Assembly: GCA_947625435.1 (NCBI GenBank)
Contig: CANQOI010000013.1
Span: 1 to 44,212 of the forward strand
Length of the DNA: 44,212 nucleotides
Reading direction: 5' to 3'
DNA from: an uncultured Clostridia bacterium
GTDB lineage: Bacteria > Bacillota > Clostridia > UBA1212 > UBA1255
The notes beneath the pieces are model-generated. The model saw only the letters and a program-made list of their open reading frames with translations, searched no databases and had not been told where the DNA came from. Positions 26,285 to 34,501 of the stretch are shown one piece after another. The position numbers were made by a program, and so were the translations under genes. Every line of letters starts with the position of its first letter. Within the stretch, counting starts at the first letter, position 1.

Positions 26285-26434
26285 ATGAAGGAGACATTAA
26301 TCAAAATAGCACACAAAGTAGGCAACATATTGCCGGCAATGGCTCTTGTATTGGGAATAGCATCAGTAAGCGGAGCGTGCTCATATTGGTTCCATCAGCC
26401 CAGAGTACCTGAGCAGATGAAGAGGTTTAAATGA
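26285..26434 (+). CDS. agrD: AgrD-type cyclic autoinducer peptide precursor
   Basis: A 49-residue precursor. The ATG at 26285 follows AAAGGAGG. The N-terminal amphipathic leader (KETLIKIAHKVGN) is followed by a hydrophobic Ala/Leu-rich part (LPAMALVLGIASVSGA), the predicted ring C32-S-Y-W-F36 and the tail HQPRVPEQMKRFK. The tail motif HQP..VP.. closely resembles Clostridium perfringens AgrD, whose thiolactone is C-L-W-F-T. By analogy AgrB would cleave after F36 and join its carboxylate to the Cys32 thiol. N-terminal exo-residues of the signal cannot be predicted. Position after agrB and an own promoter support the call. Confidence 0.9.
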   Translation: MKETLIKIAHKVGNILPAMALVLGIASVSGACSYWFHQPRVPEQMKRFK

Positions 26435-26451
26435 ATTGGCAGAGATCTTCA

Positions 26452-26498
26452 GGTGTGTAAGTATTATACCTAATTGCTAGCTATGATACTTATACACC
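26452..26498 (+). other. Long stem-loop after agrD
   Basis: Arms GGTGTGTAAGTAT (26452-26464) and ATACTTATACACC (26486-26498) pair over 13 positions with one G-T pair and a 21-base loop. It starts 17 bases after the agrD stop. No T-run follows, so it may protect or process the agrD transcript rather than terminate it. Confidence 0.5.
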
Positions 26499-26678
26499 AG
26501 GAAGATTATAACAGGAAGAGACGGCTACAGAGATGAGGTTTGTTTATATGAAGTCTGGCTGGTATTCTCGTCGCTAAGCGCGGAATACCTAAGGATGGAA
26601 AGATTGGTAGAGGGGATTTGCATATTTGAAGAAATATGCAAAATGGCGAAGCTATGGGGAATTAGTGTAATAGCCTGA
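26487..26678 (+). pseudogene. Possible tail of a PD-(D/E)XK/Rpn-type transposase
   Basis: An open stretch of 63 codons without a start. It includes LYEVWLVFSS and FEEICKMAKL, which recall the C-terminal EAWL.F and YEEI segments of PD-(D/E)XK nuclease family transposases common in Clostridia. No catalytic residues are included. The assignment rests on weak resemblance by eye. Confidence 0.25.
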
Positions 26679-26698
26679 TGTCTTTTAACATTACTACT

Positions 26699-26764
26699 AA
26701 CCAGTTAATAGATAGTAATAAATGCAAGAGGAGGAAACTGAGTTTTATTCTCGCATAACTGGTT
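26699..26764 (+). other. Inverted repeat next to the IS110 relic
   Basis: AACCAGTTA (26699-26707) and TAACTGGTT (26756-26764) are perfect 9-base inverted repeats around a 48-base interior. It lies about 40 bases beyond the 3' side of the IS110-type fragment. It could be an old element end or a structured RNA; nothing decides. Confidence 0.3.
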
Positions 26765-26803
26765 CTAAAATGCAGTTTAATTTTAGCAACTGTGTATTCC
26801 TTT

Positions 26804-27145
26804 CTATTTTACATGCAGACGACACTTTGCATGACAGAAGACATCATCAAGTTTCAGGTTGGAAACGGTCAGACAGTTCTGAGCACGGTTTTTCTCACTG
26901 GCCAACATACTGGTGAGTTTGCAGCGGTAGCGCATCAAGTCACGAAGATGACGAATCTCTGGCGAAGGGATAAAGCTAGTCTTAATCATATTGTACATAA
27001 TGAGATCACAGATCCATTTGGCATCTTTGCGGTTGGTCTTGTTTCCCTTCTGCGGCTTTGTGTACTTTGGATGCGCAAGGGTGACCATGCAGGATGTTTC
27101 AAGTATATTGAAAACAGAAATCCAATACTTGCCGGAAGATTCCAT
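26804..27145 (-). pseudogene. IS110-family transposase fragment
   Basis: Internal piece of a DEDD transposase/recombinase. The 113 residues include MESSGKYWISVFNILE, LAHPKYTKPQKGNKTNRKDA and IRHLRDLMRYRCKL, matching the second half of the N-terminal DEDD domain of IS110 proteins. The N-terminal about 70 residues and the C-terminal more than half (normal length about 400) are missing, and a stop lies just upstream in frame (TAG near 27165). The fragment is inactive. It lies on the opposite strand to the surrounding genes. Confidence 0.8.
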
Positions 27146-27350
27146 ATAAACTTGTATCTAGCAAACCAATTAGACATCTCTAGCAGACCATTAGAGAAAG
27201 AAGAGAAGTGAGCTTGTTTGTATTCGGTACGTCCGTACCACTCACCTCCCCGGGTTCTGTAGTATATCATCTACCTACGTAGGGAGTATAACAAAAAATA
27301 CAAGCGGAAGGTTGATGCATATATAATATGGATGTAAGGTGGAATAAGTA

Positions 27351-27950
27351 GTGAGTGTGGCTGACAATTTGTACACAATAGAACGAAAAATATTATATAA
27401 AGAACTTATACCATTATTCGAAGCATTATCGTTTGTGAATTATGCTGTGGTTAAGGGGGAAGTTTTATCTCAACAAATTTACGGTGTGCCGAACAAGAGA
27501 AGATCAAGTGATATTGATATTCTGATAGATAAAAACAATGTAAAATTTCTTGAAAATGAATTGCAGAAACTTGGCTTTGAGCAACATTTGCCGGAAGATC
27601 CCGATGAAGCAAGGCAAAATAGAATTCTATGCATGGCTTACTCGCATCAAATTCCTTCGTACCATAAATATATAATGGGATTTCATCTGAATGTGGATGT
27701 GAATTACGATATCTTTTGGGGTGAGTATGAAGGGCAACGCTGCTCTATTGAAGATTTCTTGAGCGATACTGTGGATATGGAAATCTACGGTGTGACCGTA
27801 AAGACATTGCCGGTTAAAAAGGCATTTGTTCAACTGATTTTGCATCATTACAAGGAAATGAACTCTTTTTAGCATCTGAGCCGACATAACTGTATTCGCA
27901 CAGATATGTTTAGAGATGTTCGTGATATGATAAGAAATAATCAAAAGAAC
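27351..27950 (+). pseudogene. Decayed nucleotidyltransferase (copy of 34502-35431)
   Basis: Remnant of a NTP_transf_5-type nucleotidyltransferase. The open frame 27351-27872 (173 residues) keeps NYAVVKGEVLSQQIYG and the active-site-like SDIDILIDK, and aligns with the intact minus-strand protein (PYAVIKGAVLSQDLYG, SNDLDILLRR). After HHYKEMNSF comes TAG where the intact copy reads Tyr two residues later (NSIYLL), and the same frame goes on for about 26 recognisable codons (TDMFRDVRDMIRNN against NLFREINDYIRNV). Homology ends at a run of nine G (27953-27961). About 100 C-terminal residues are missing. Confidence 0.85.
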
Positions 27951-28045
27951 TTGGGGGGGGGTAAGGCAAGTACAAATAATAAGTAACTGGTATTCAATTA
28001 ATGATTATAGTTACTATATGATATTCTATACTATCAAATTCATAC

Positions 28046-29110
28046 AGTATAAAAGGCAAATACTGTTGGAATGCTCCATATTCGAAAGAGCTTATGGCGA
28101 TGATGGCATGTGAGGTGTACAAGCAGTATTTAATACAGACCGGAAAAACGAAAAAATGCATTGTGCTAGATTGCGATAATGTTCTTTGGGGTGGAATTCT
28201 TTCGGAAGAGGGTATTGAAGGAATTCATCTTGGCGACAGCGGTTTTGGAAGAGAATATCAGGACTTTCAACGGTTTCTTCTGAATTTGTATTATCATGGC
28301 GTGATATTAACTGTCTGTAGCAAGAACGATGAATACGATGTTCTGCGTGTGTTCCGTGAGCATAACGGTATGTTATTACAAGAAGAGCATATTGCCTGCT
28401 TCAAGATCAATTGGCATGATAAGCCTACAAACATAAAAGCGATAGCAAACGAATTAAACATCAGCTTAGACAGCATGGTCTTTGTAGATGATTCAATATT
28501 TGAAATAGAAGCTGTAAAATCTGTTCTGCCGGATGTAACTGTGATTCAATATGACCGTGAACTGATGTATGATAAATTTTCTTGCTTTAATTTAAAAAGC
28601 GAAGTGAATCTTTCGGATATTGAAAAACGAAATAAGACTTATCAAACTAATCAGCGGCGGGAGAAATTAAAGCAAAATTGTAGCTGCTATGAGGATTATA
28701 TAAAATCACTCGATATAAAAGTAGACATTCATGAAATCTTACCGACAGAGTACAGCCGTGTTGCTGAATTAACTCAACGAACAAATAAGTACACGAACGG
28801 AAAGCGTTATACGGTATCTGAAATTAAGGAACGAATGACTGTTCCAGAAGTTCATTTCTATTCTGTTTCTCTTTCAGATCGATTTTCTGATCTGGGAATT
28901 GTTGGAGCGTTAGAAATTGAAAATGATGAGTTGAAGTTATTCAGCCTTTCATGTAGGGCTTTGGGACGAAATGTGGAAAACGAAATGATTAATTATGTGT
29001 CGGATAGGTATGAACTTGAAAATATAGTATTCAAGTTGACTGACAAAAATGAATCATTATTGAAACAGATGCAACAAACATTTTCACACTCAAGTATTAT
29101 TGGATTGTAA
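28046..29110 (+). pseudogene. N-truncated FkbH-like HAD-IIIC protein (copy of 32660-34243)
   Basis: Open from 28022, with a possible ATG at 28094 (338 residues). It is homologous to the intact 527-residue FkbH-like protein from that protein's residue about 162 on; homology already begins before the ATG with KYCWNAPYSKEL against KYRWNAPYSKSF. The first about 160 residues are lost. The HAD core is intact: LDCDNVLWGGILSEEGIEG (D-x-D nucleophile), VCSKND and VFVDDS, as is the C-terminal acyltransferase-like half (SDRFSDLGIVGALEIE, SCRALGRNVENEM). It might still be translated, but the lost N-terminal domain and the neighbouring deletion suggest a relic. Confidence 0.85.
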
Positions 29111-29180
29111 GAATGCAAGCAATCTAGGGCTTGCTTGAAAAATATAAATTGCACAAAAACAAACGAAATAGTAAAATAGA

Positions 29181-29932
29181 AGTATAGCAAGACGATACGA
29201 ACTCAAAGCATGCGAGTGAAATCGGATCAAAGAGTATCTGCCTCCGGAACGAAGTGGTCAGAAAAGAAGACCAAGGAAAGATAACCGCATGATGCTGAAT
29301 GGCATGCTGTGGATACTGCGAATCGGATGTCAGTGGCGTGAGCTGCCGGAATGTTATGGAAGCTGGCAGAGCGTATACGCCCGATTCCGCAAGTGGCAAA
29401 AGGATGGAATCTTTGAAAAGATATTCCGAAACCTGAATCTAGATGCGAATACGGAGTATATCTGCATAGACTCCACTGCCGTCAAGGTACATGAAAGTGC
29501 CAATGGGGCGTAAAAAAGGGGCGTCAAATCCGTATGACTTACTAAAGGTGGCCTGAATACCAAGATTCATGCCATTACAGACACACTGGGGAATCCATTG
29601 GAGTTACTGCTTACTTCGGGAAACGTTCATGATTCCATAGTGGCTGTAGAACTTTTGTTACACCTTGATCTGTCGGACAATGTTCTTGCCGACAAGGCAT
29701 GTGGAACAAATCAGATACTTGACTACATCCAGAGGGCAGACGGTGAATATACGATTTCTCCGAAAAGCAATTCGCTCAGACCGTGGTTTTGCGACTGGCA
29801 TATCTACAAAGATCGCAATGTGATCAAATGCTTCTTCCAAAAACTCAAATGGTTTCGCAGAATTCGACAAGCATGATGACATTTTTTCTTGCCACTGTAT
29901 TTCTTACTTCTATTATTATTTTGCTGAAATGA
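29181..29932 (+). pseudogene. IS5-family transposase relic
   Basis: Degenerate DDE transposase. In one frame it reads LPPERSGQKRRPRKDNRMML, WILRIGCQWRELPECYGSWQ, the catalytic-Asp region CIDSTAVKVHESANG and LNTKIHAITDTLGNPLELL. Three in-frame stops occur (TGA 29217, where family members have Trp; TAA 29511; TGA 29535), and a frameshift near 29866 moves the end into another frame (TFFLATVFLTSIIILLK, to 29932). The position of the third catalytic residue reads NVIKCFF, that is Lys for Glu. No convincing terminal inverted repeats were found. It sits between the two relics of a natural-product cluster. Confidence 0.88.
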
Positions 29933-29965
29933 TACTATGTTGTAGTATAGAAAGGATATTTTTAT

Positions 29966-31684
29966 ATGAAATTAGCAAAGAAACAACATCCAATTAATAC
30001 GAACAGGGAAACCAGTATAAATTTTTATTTAAGTATGATTTTATCAGATGAACAAATGTATAGTTGGTTCTATGAACGCTTTATTAATATTGTAATTTGT
30101 AATGACATTGTCGATTTTGTTGATAATATTAATTATGAGGGCATCATAAGTCATTTAAGAAGTTATTCATTGGAGGAAATGAGGCAAATAAAGTTGCCTG
30201 ACATAGTAGAAAAAACAGTCTGCAATGACGGATTTCTTATGATATGGGTAGACGAATATGATTTATCATGTTCAATAAGATACAATAACTCGCATTATGT
30301 TCATCCGTTGCTTATTTATGGATATGATGATGATAAAGAAATATACAATGTATGGTTTTTTGACATTAACAACGGATTCCGTACCGTAGAAATAAAGCAA
30401 AAAGAAATGGAAATAGCAATATTAGATGCAGCTATTTACTATATGAGGGGAGGTACTGAAGTGATAATATCATCTTTAGTAAACATATTCCAAGTATTGA
30501 CAGTCTTACCAAAATTACCATTCAATATAAATGTTTTTATTAGTCATCTCAGAGATTATTTATTTGGAATCAACAATATTTTTACAGAACGATATTCGTT
30601 AATAAAACCTGAATTTTGCAAAAGAGGAAATGTTGTTTATGGAGTCAATGTATATAAGAAAATAATTGAAATAATTAATGATGCAAATTGGATCTCGTAT
30701 TTTCCTTACAAGTCACTGTATGATTTTGTGATACATAAAGAATTCTTATTGCGCAGATTGAAATATATTCAAAGATGCTACAATACATCTGATGAATATA
30801 TGGAATGTATTAATAAAATTGAATATGTTAAGAATAGTCTTGAGAAAATCCGAATTCTTAGTATGAAAATGCAGGTTAGAGAAGGAAATCATCCTGCATT
30901 ATTAAATAAGAGTAATGAGTTTGTGTTAAAGTTTACCCAGGCATTAGAAAAAGCCTATGATATTGAAATTGAAGTAATACCAAAAATATGTGAAATTTTA
31001 GCAAAACTCACATATCCGAAAGAATATCTAAAGAATCAAAATGCATACGTTTTAAGCCTTTCAGATAGCAAAATTACTGATGATTATATTGAATTTAACT
31101 TAGAAAATGAGTGCTTATATCCATACAGGATAGATATTGTAAGAGAAAAAGATTATCAGAAATCTGGCATACATGAAAAGCTTGTAATAGATGATGCATA
31201 TATTCACTTTATAGAACCGGATTCGTCTGAACATTCACCTGTCAGAACTGTAAATATTGATCCATGCAGAATAAATAACATAAAACTGTATACTAACACA
31301 AAAAATGCAATGTCAAAGGTCGTGCTGTTCCCATTAAATACCAATGAGGGAAAAGATTTAGTGATTAACTTTAATAATAGTAATGATCAAAACTGGCGTG
31401 GTTATAATGATATGGACAATATACGATATGAAAAAGGCATGATGATATTTAATATTACAGGCATAGATCCATTTATGATGTGTGATGATATAAATATTGA
31501 CGCAGATAAAATAAAGTATATTAATATACGAATGCAGAGTACGGATGATTCTGATATAGCGGAGCTGTTTTTCACAACAATGGACAGTCATTATTTCTCA
31601 CAGGATAAATCTGTACGTTTCCATATTAATCCTAACGATGAAATGAGAACGTATACGATAGACATGAGTAAACATGAAAAATGA
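29966..31684 (+). CDS. Papain/BtrH-like protein with C-terminal sandwich domain, truncated by TGA
   Basis: A 572-residue protein of unknown function. Residues about 85-135 (FLMIWVDEYDL, then YVHPLLIYGYDDDKEIYNVW) match the same region of the partial protein at 43674 and recall the His/Asp half of papain-like folds as in BtrH-N/C39-like proteins; no obvious catalytic Cys is seen. The C-terminal about 150 residues resemble a beta-sandwich carbohydrate-binding-like module (GIDPFMMCDDINIDADKIKY). The end is abnormal: after MSKHEK the TGA stands where relatives would have Trp, and the frame continues in recognisable sequence to 31813. AAAGGA precedes the ATG. It may be nonfunctional. Confidence 0.6.
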   Translation: MKLAKKQHPINTNRETSINFYLSMILSDEQMYSWFYERFINIVICNDIVDFVDNINYEGIISHLRSYSLEEMRQIKLPDIVEKTVCNDGFLMIWVDEYDLSCSIRYNNSHYVHPLLIYGYDDDKEIYNVWFFDINNGFRTVEIKQKEMEIAILDAAIYYMRGGTEVIISSLVNIFQVLTVLPKLPFNINVFISHLRDYLFGINNIFTERYSLIKPEFCKRGNVVYGVNVYKKIIEIINDANWISYFPYKSLYDFVIHKEFLLRRLKYIQRCYNTSDEYMECINKIEYVKNSLEKIRILSMKMQVREGNHPALLNKSNEFVLKFTQALEKAYDIEIEVIPKICEILAKLTYPKEYLKNQNAYVLSLSDSKITDDYIEFNLENECLYPYRIDIVREKDYQKSGIHEKLVIDDAYIHFIEPDSSEHSPVRTVNIDPCRINNIKLYTNTKNAMSKVVLFPLNTNEGKDLVINFNNSNDQNWRGYNDMDNIRYEKGMMIFNITGIDPFMMCDDINIDADKIKYINIRMQSTDDSDIAELFFTTMDSHYFSQDKSVRFHINPNDEMRTYTIDMSKHEK

Positions 31685-31813
31685 AAGGGATTAGTACGTT
31701 CATTCAGACTTGATCCCGTACATTATTTCAGAAATCAAACAAGAAAAAATAATTCAATATGTAAAATTGAAAGTATAAGCTTTACTGCAGATAAAATATG
31801 TTCTAACACGTAG
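31685..31813 (+). pseudogene. Out-of-gene tail of the 29966 protein after an in-frame TGA
   Basis: In the same frame after the TGA at 31682-31684 the codons read KGLVRSFRLDPVHYFRNQTR and later CKIESISFTADKI, up to TAG at 31811-31813. This is the expected W.G.v.sfRlDP ending of the sandwich domain, so the TGA is probably a TGG-to-TGA mutation. Bases 31814-32068 show nothing recognisable. Confidence 0.6.
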
Positions 31814-32068
31814 CGATTTATAAGAACAAGAAATTTAATAGTAACTTTATAAACAATACCAAGAGTGGAACAACTATCATTAATACGATATATGGTGACT
31901 ATAAAATATATATTTAGAAAACAGCAAGGCAAAATTAACGTAATTTATAATGTTTGAAGTTGTAATTTTTACTGAATCGTCAGATCTTGGAAAAGAAAAA
32001 CAAAATATTTTGCCCATAAATCCCATTTTATTCAAGATTGATGGATGTCCTGATTTTAAGGTATCGTA

Positions 32069-32287
32069 GATGAGTTTTCAATTGCCGGGCTGGCGGTTTC
32101 CAAAACGCTGGACACTGGTGTCATGGAAGTCGGAATACTCACTACATGGATAAAAGAAAAAGGATGTTGTTTAATTAATGAGTATTATTTCATTGAGTGT
32201 AAGCGAGCCGATGTATTGCACTATAAAATCATTTATATTGTGAAAGTGGGAATAGATTGTGGCACGAATTGCATTAATAGGATATAA
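32069..32287 (+). pseudogene. Fragment of an FkbH-like C-terminal domain
   Basis: A stretch open up to TAA at 32285, with DEFSIAGLAVSKTLDTGVME and TTWIKEKGCCLINEYY. It resembles the SCR.LGR.vE ... G...I.EY end of FkbH-like/HAD-IIIC proteins, but is not the same sequence as either FkbH-like copy in this window. It has no start codon in context. The assignment is by eye only. Confidence 0.4.
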
Positions 32288-32408
32288 TTCTGTTGGATAT
32301 GTAAAGGCATTTCTCGATATTTGGAATCATGGCGATTGTGCTGTCCTCCTTGATTTCACCACCATTCCGGGAGCAGGATTTAACCGCCTGCGGCTTGGCC
32401 GCTTATAG
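32259..32408 (+). pseudogene. N-terminal fragment of an AMP-forming acyl ligase
   Basis: From GTG 32259 the 49 codons read VARIALIGYNSVGYVKAFLD and IWNHGDCAVLLDF, the typical opening of ANL-superfamily (acyl-CoA/acyl-carrier-protein ligase) enzymes. It then degenerates and stops at TAG 32406. An intact ligase is not present in the window. Such a ligase next to an FkbH piece suggests a former carrier-protein-dependent pathway. Confidence 0.5.
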
Positions 32409-32642
32409 CTTGGCAATATCGCCGCATGGAATTTACTATATCTTGCTGTTTTAAGCAAGCGTTATTGCGGAGATAGAATTTCTTTTATTGTTGAAGATAA
32501 TAATGTACGTATTGTCAATTCTGCCATATATACCATGCAAATGTTTCAAAATGAAATGGCAGGTGAAGCGAAGCGCGCAGGGCTTATGACAGACGATGAT
32601 ATAATGTTGCTTGTCAAAGATATGCGGGATGAAGATGATTGA
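32409..32642 (+). pseudogene. Fragment of an AbrB/MazE-type antitoxin
   Basis: Directly after the TAG, in the same frame, comes the C-terminal part of a SpoVT-AbrB-type protein: GDRISFIVEDNNVRIVNSA, then FQNEMAGEAKRAGLMTDDDI and LLVKDMRDED before TGA. The N-terminal half (GNI followed by non-family residues) is scrambled. No toxin gene follows, because the opposite-strand FkbH-like gene starts ending at 32660. Confidence 0.55.
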
Positions 32643-32659
32643 GTATAATTATTAGTCTG

Positions 32660-34243
32660 TTAATTCAATTTCATAATCTTTTCCTGTAAAATCCTATGCA
32701 GCTCATCGTTTTTGTGTGTAGATTCAAACCGGAAGCTGTTTATGCCATGTACGCGTAGAAATTCAAGCATTTCCTGCTCTATATTTCTGCCTAAAGCACG
32801 GCATGAAAGAGAAAACAGGTCCAGATTATTACCGTATATACCTAACGTGCCCACAATGCCAAGATCAGAAAACCTGTCGGAGACCGTAACCGCATATAAT
32901 TTGTAGCCGGAGCCTTCCTCGCTTTCATTGCGCTCTGCACCATCAGAAAGCTCTGAATTTTGCGTAAGTCTCTTAAGCTCTGAAACCGTATATCGTATAC
33001 CGTTTGTACACTTGTTTGTACGCTGACTGAGCTCGGCAATGCGCGCAAGCTCGGCCTCCGCCGCAATATGAATATCTACCTGCATTTTAAGTGCCTGTAA
33101 ATAACTCTCATAGGAGGCTCCGCTGTCTGTCATATTCTTCCGGAGCTGCTCCCGAAGAGCATCCGTTTTATATGTCCGGTTTCGCATTTCAGCTTGCGTA
33201 AGATCCACACTTTCGCATATATTAAAGCATGAAAGCGCGTCATATATTGTATCCCGGTGAAATATTACAGCGGTCACCTCAGGCAGAAGTGATTCTACCG
33301 CGCGAATCTCAAAAGGCGAGTCGTCTACAAATACCATGCTGTCAAGCCCTATGCGCAGTGCGTCCGCAATCCGCCGTATATTTTCAGCCTTGTTATCCCA
33401 ATTTATCTGAAAACATGCTATATGCTCTTCCCGTAAAATCATGCCGCTGTGCTCACGAAAAACACGCAATACATCAGATTCGTAATTTTTGCTGCAAAGC
33501 GCCAATATTACACCGTGCCTGTACAGCCACAAACAAAAGCGCTGAAAGTCCATGTGCTGCCGTCCCGGGCCTTCATTTCCAAGCAGAATCCCTTCAATTC
33601 CGTCTTCAGATAAAATACCGCCCCACAGCACGCCGTCACAGTCCAGCACCAGACATTTTTTGGTAATGCCGCGGCTTATGCAATACTGCTTGTGTATTTC
33701 ACAGGCGAGCAAATACAGAAATGATTTACTGTACGGCGCGTTCCAGCGGTATTTGTTTTTACGGTCGTAGGTTGCGGCCGTACCAAGCCTTGCAATTAAA
33801 TGACGCATATCAATAAATGTGTCGGTGCCTGTCAGCATTGCCCGCAGTCCGATATTTATGGCATCAATGAGCCCCGGAAGCGAAAAAGACGCGCCGCACA
33901 CGTTAAAATGCGGCATGTCCTCACATTCGTAGCCGCACCATATAATTTTACCGCCTGTATATGTGCGCAGCAGCCGGTAAAACGATTTACATGCGTCAAG
34001 AATTTCATTTATATGGTTTACATGGCTCTCACGGACTTCGTTTCCGCTGTCATAATCCGGAAATTGTGTTGTGAAATGCAATACTACCGCCACTATATCG
34101 CTGCTTCGTATAATATCACCGGCGGCCTTCACATCCTCCGCAGGAACAAAGTAAGTCCGCTCGATCTGCTGCGTGCCGGCGGGCCAGAAAGGCTCCAAGG
34201 TTATATTGGAAACAATGCAAAGCCTGTATGCGTCCGTGTTCAT
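32660..34243 (-). CDS. FkbH-like HAD-IIIC protein
   Basis: Intact 527-residue enzyme. Residues about 1-165 form an SGNH-like/unknown N-terminal domain. The HAD phosphatase core has the nucleophile motif in LDCDGVLWGGILSEDGIEG (Asp201, Asp203), LCSKNY and VFVDDSPFEI. The C-terminal half is GNAT-like with SDRFSDLGIVGTL and SCRALGRNIEQEM. Known FkbH-like enzymes transfer a glyceryl unit from 1,3-bisphosphoglycerate onto an acyl carrier protein. The gene overlaps the adjacent carrier-protein gene by 4 bases, strongly supporting such a pair. Finding it in a RiPP operon is unusual. It is the last gene of the operon; no terminator was recognised. Confidence 0.9.
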   Translation of the reverse strand: MNTDAYRLCIVSNITLEPFWPAGTQQIERTYFVPAEDVKAAGDIIRSSDIVAVVLHFTTQFPDYDSGNEVRESHVNHINEILDACKSFYRLLRTYTGGKIIWCGYECEDMPHFNVCGASFSLPGLIDAINIGLRAMLTGTDTFIDMRHLIARLGTAATYDRKNKYRWNAPYSKSFLYLLACEIHKQYCISRGITKKCLVLDCDGVLWGGILSEDGIEGILLGNEGPGRQHMDFQRFCLWLYRHGVILALCSKNYESDVLRVFREHSGMILREEHIACFQINWDNKAENIRRIADALRIGLDSMVFVDDSPFEIRAVESLLPEVTAVIFHRDTIYDALSCFNICESVDLTQAEMRNRTYKTDALREQLRKNMTDSGASYESYLQALKMQVDIHIAAEAELARIAELSQRTNKCTNGIRYTVSELKRLTQNSELSDGAERNESEEGSGYKLYAVTVSDRFSDLGIVGTLGIYGNNLDLFSLSCRALGRNIEQEMLEFLRVHGINSFRFESTHKNDELHRILQEKIMKLN

Positions 34244-34497
34244 TGAGAAACTCCCGAAATTACTTCACATATTTTATTTATAGTATTCAATTCGGACATA
34301 AGCAGCTTAGAGTCGGGAATTTCACAGTCAAATGCCTCCTCCAATGCCACAATGCTCTGTATAAATCCAATCGAATCCATGCCTGCGCCGGACAAATCCT
34401 TATTCCATTCATCCGCCGTCACATTAAGTTCGGGCATGACAGAGAGAAGTATTTTAAGCACTTTATTATGTAAATCATTTTCCGAATTATTTTCCAT
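34240..34497 (-). CDS. Acyl carrier protein
   Basis: An 85-residue PP-binding carrier protein. The phosphopantetheine site is Ser42 in GAGMDSIGFIQSIVALEE, with the usual acidic helices and length. Its stop overlaps the FkbH-like start (ATGA), and the nucleotidyltransferase gene ends 4 bases upstream. It would carry the unit loaded by the FkbH-like enzyme (inference from family knowledge). The corresponding gene is deleted from the decayed copy near 27960. Confidence 0.92.
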   Translation of the reverse strand: MENNSENDLHNKVLKILLSVMPELNVTADEWNKDLSGAGMDSIGFIQSIVALEEAFDCEIPDSKLLMSELNTINKICEVISGVSQ

Positions 34498-34501
34498 TTA
34501 A

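Noticed and set aside
29115-29137. Hairpin GCAAGC/GCTTGC after the truncated FkbH gene as IS5 end
   Set aside because: No matching inverted copy found at the other side of the transposase relic; it may be a weak terminator of the FkbH-like gene.
29217-31684. TGA read as tryptophan in this organism
   Set aside because: Intact genes such as agrD and coaE end in TGA, and both suspicious TGA codons lie in decayed genes.
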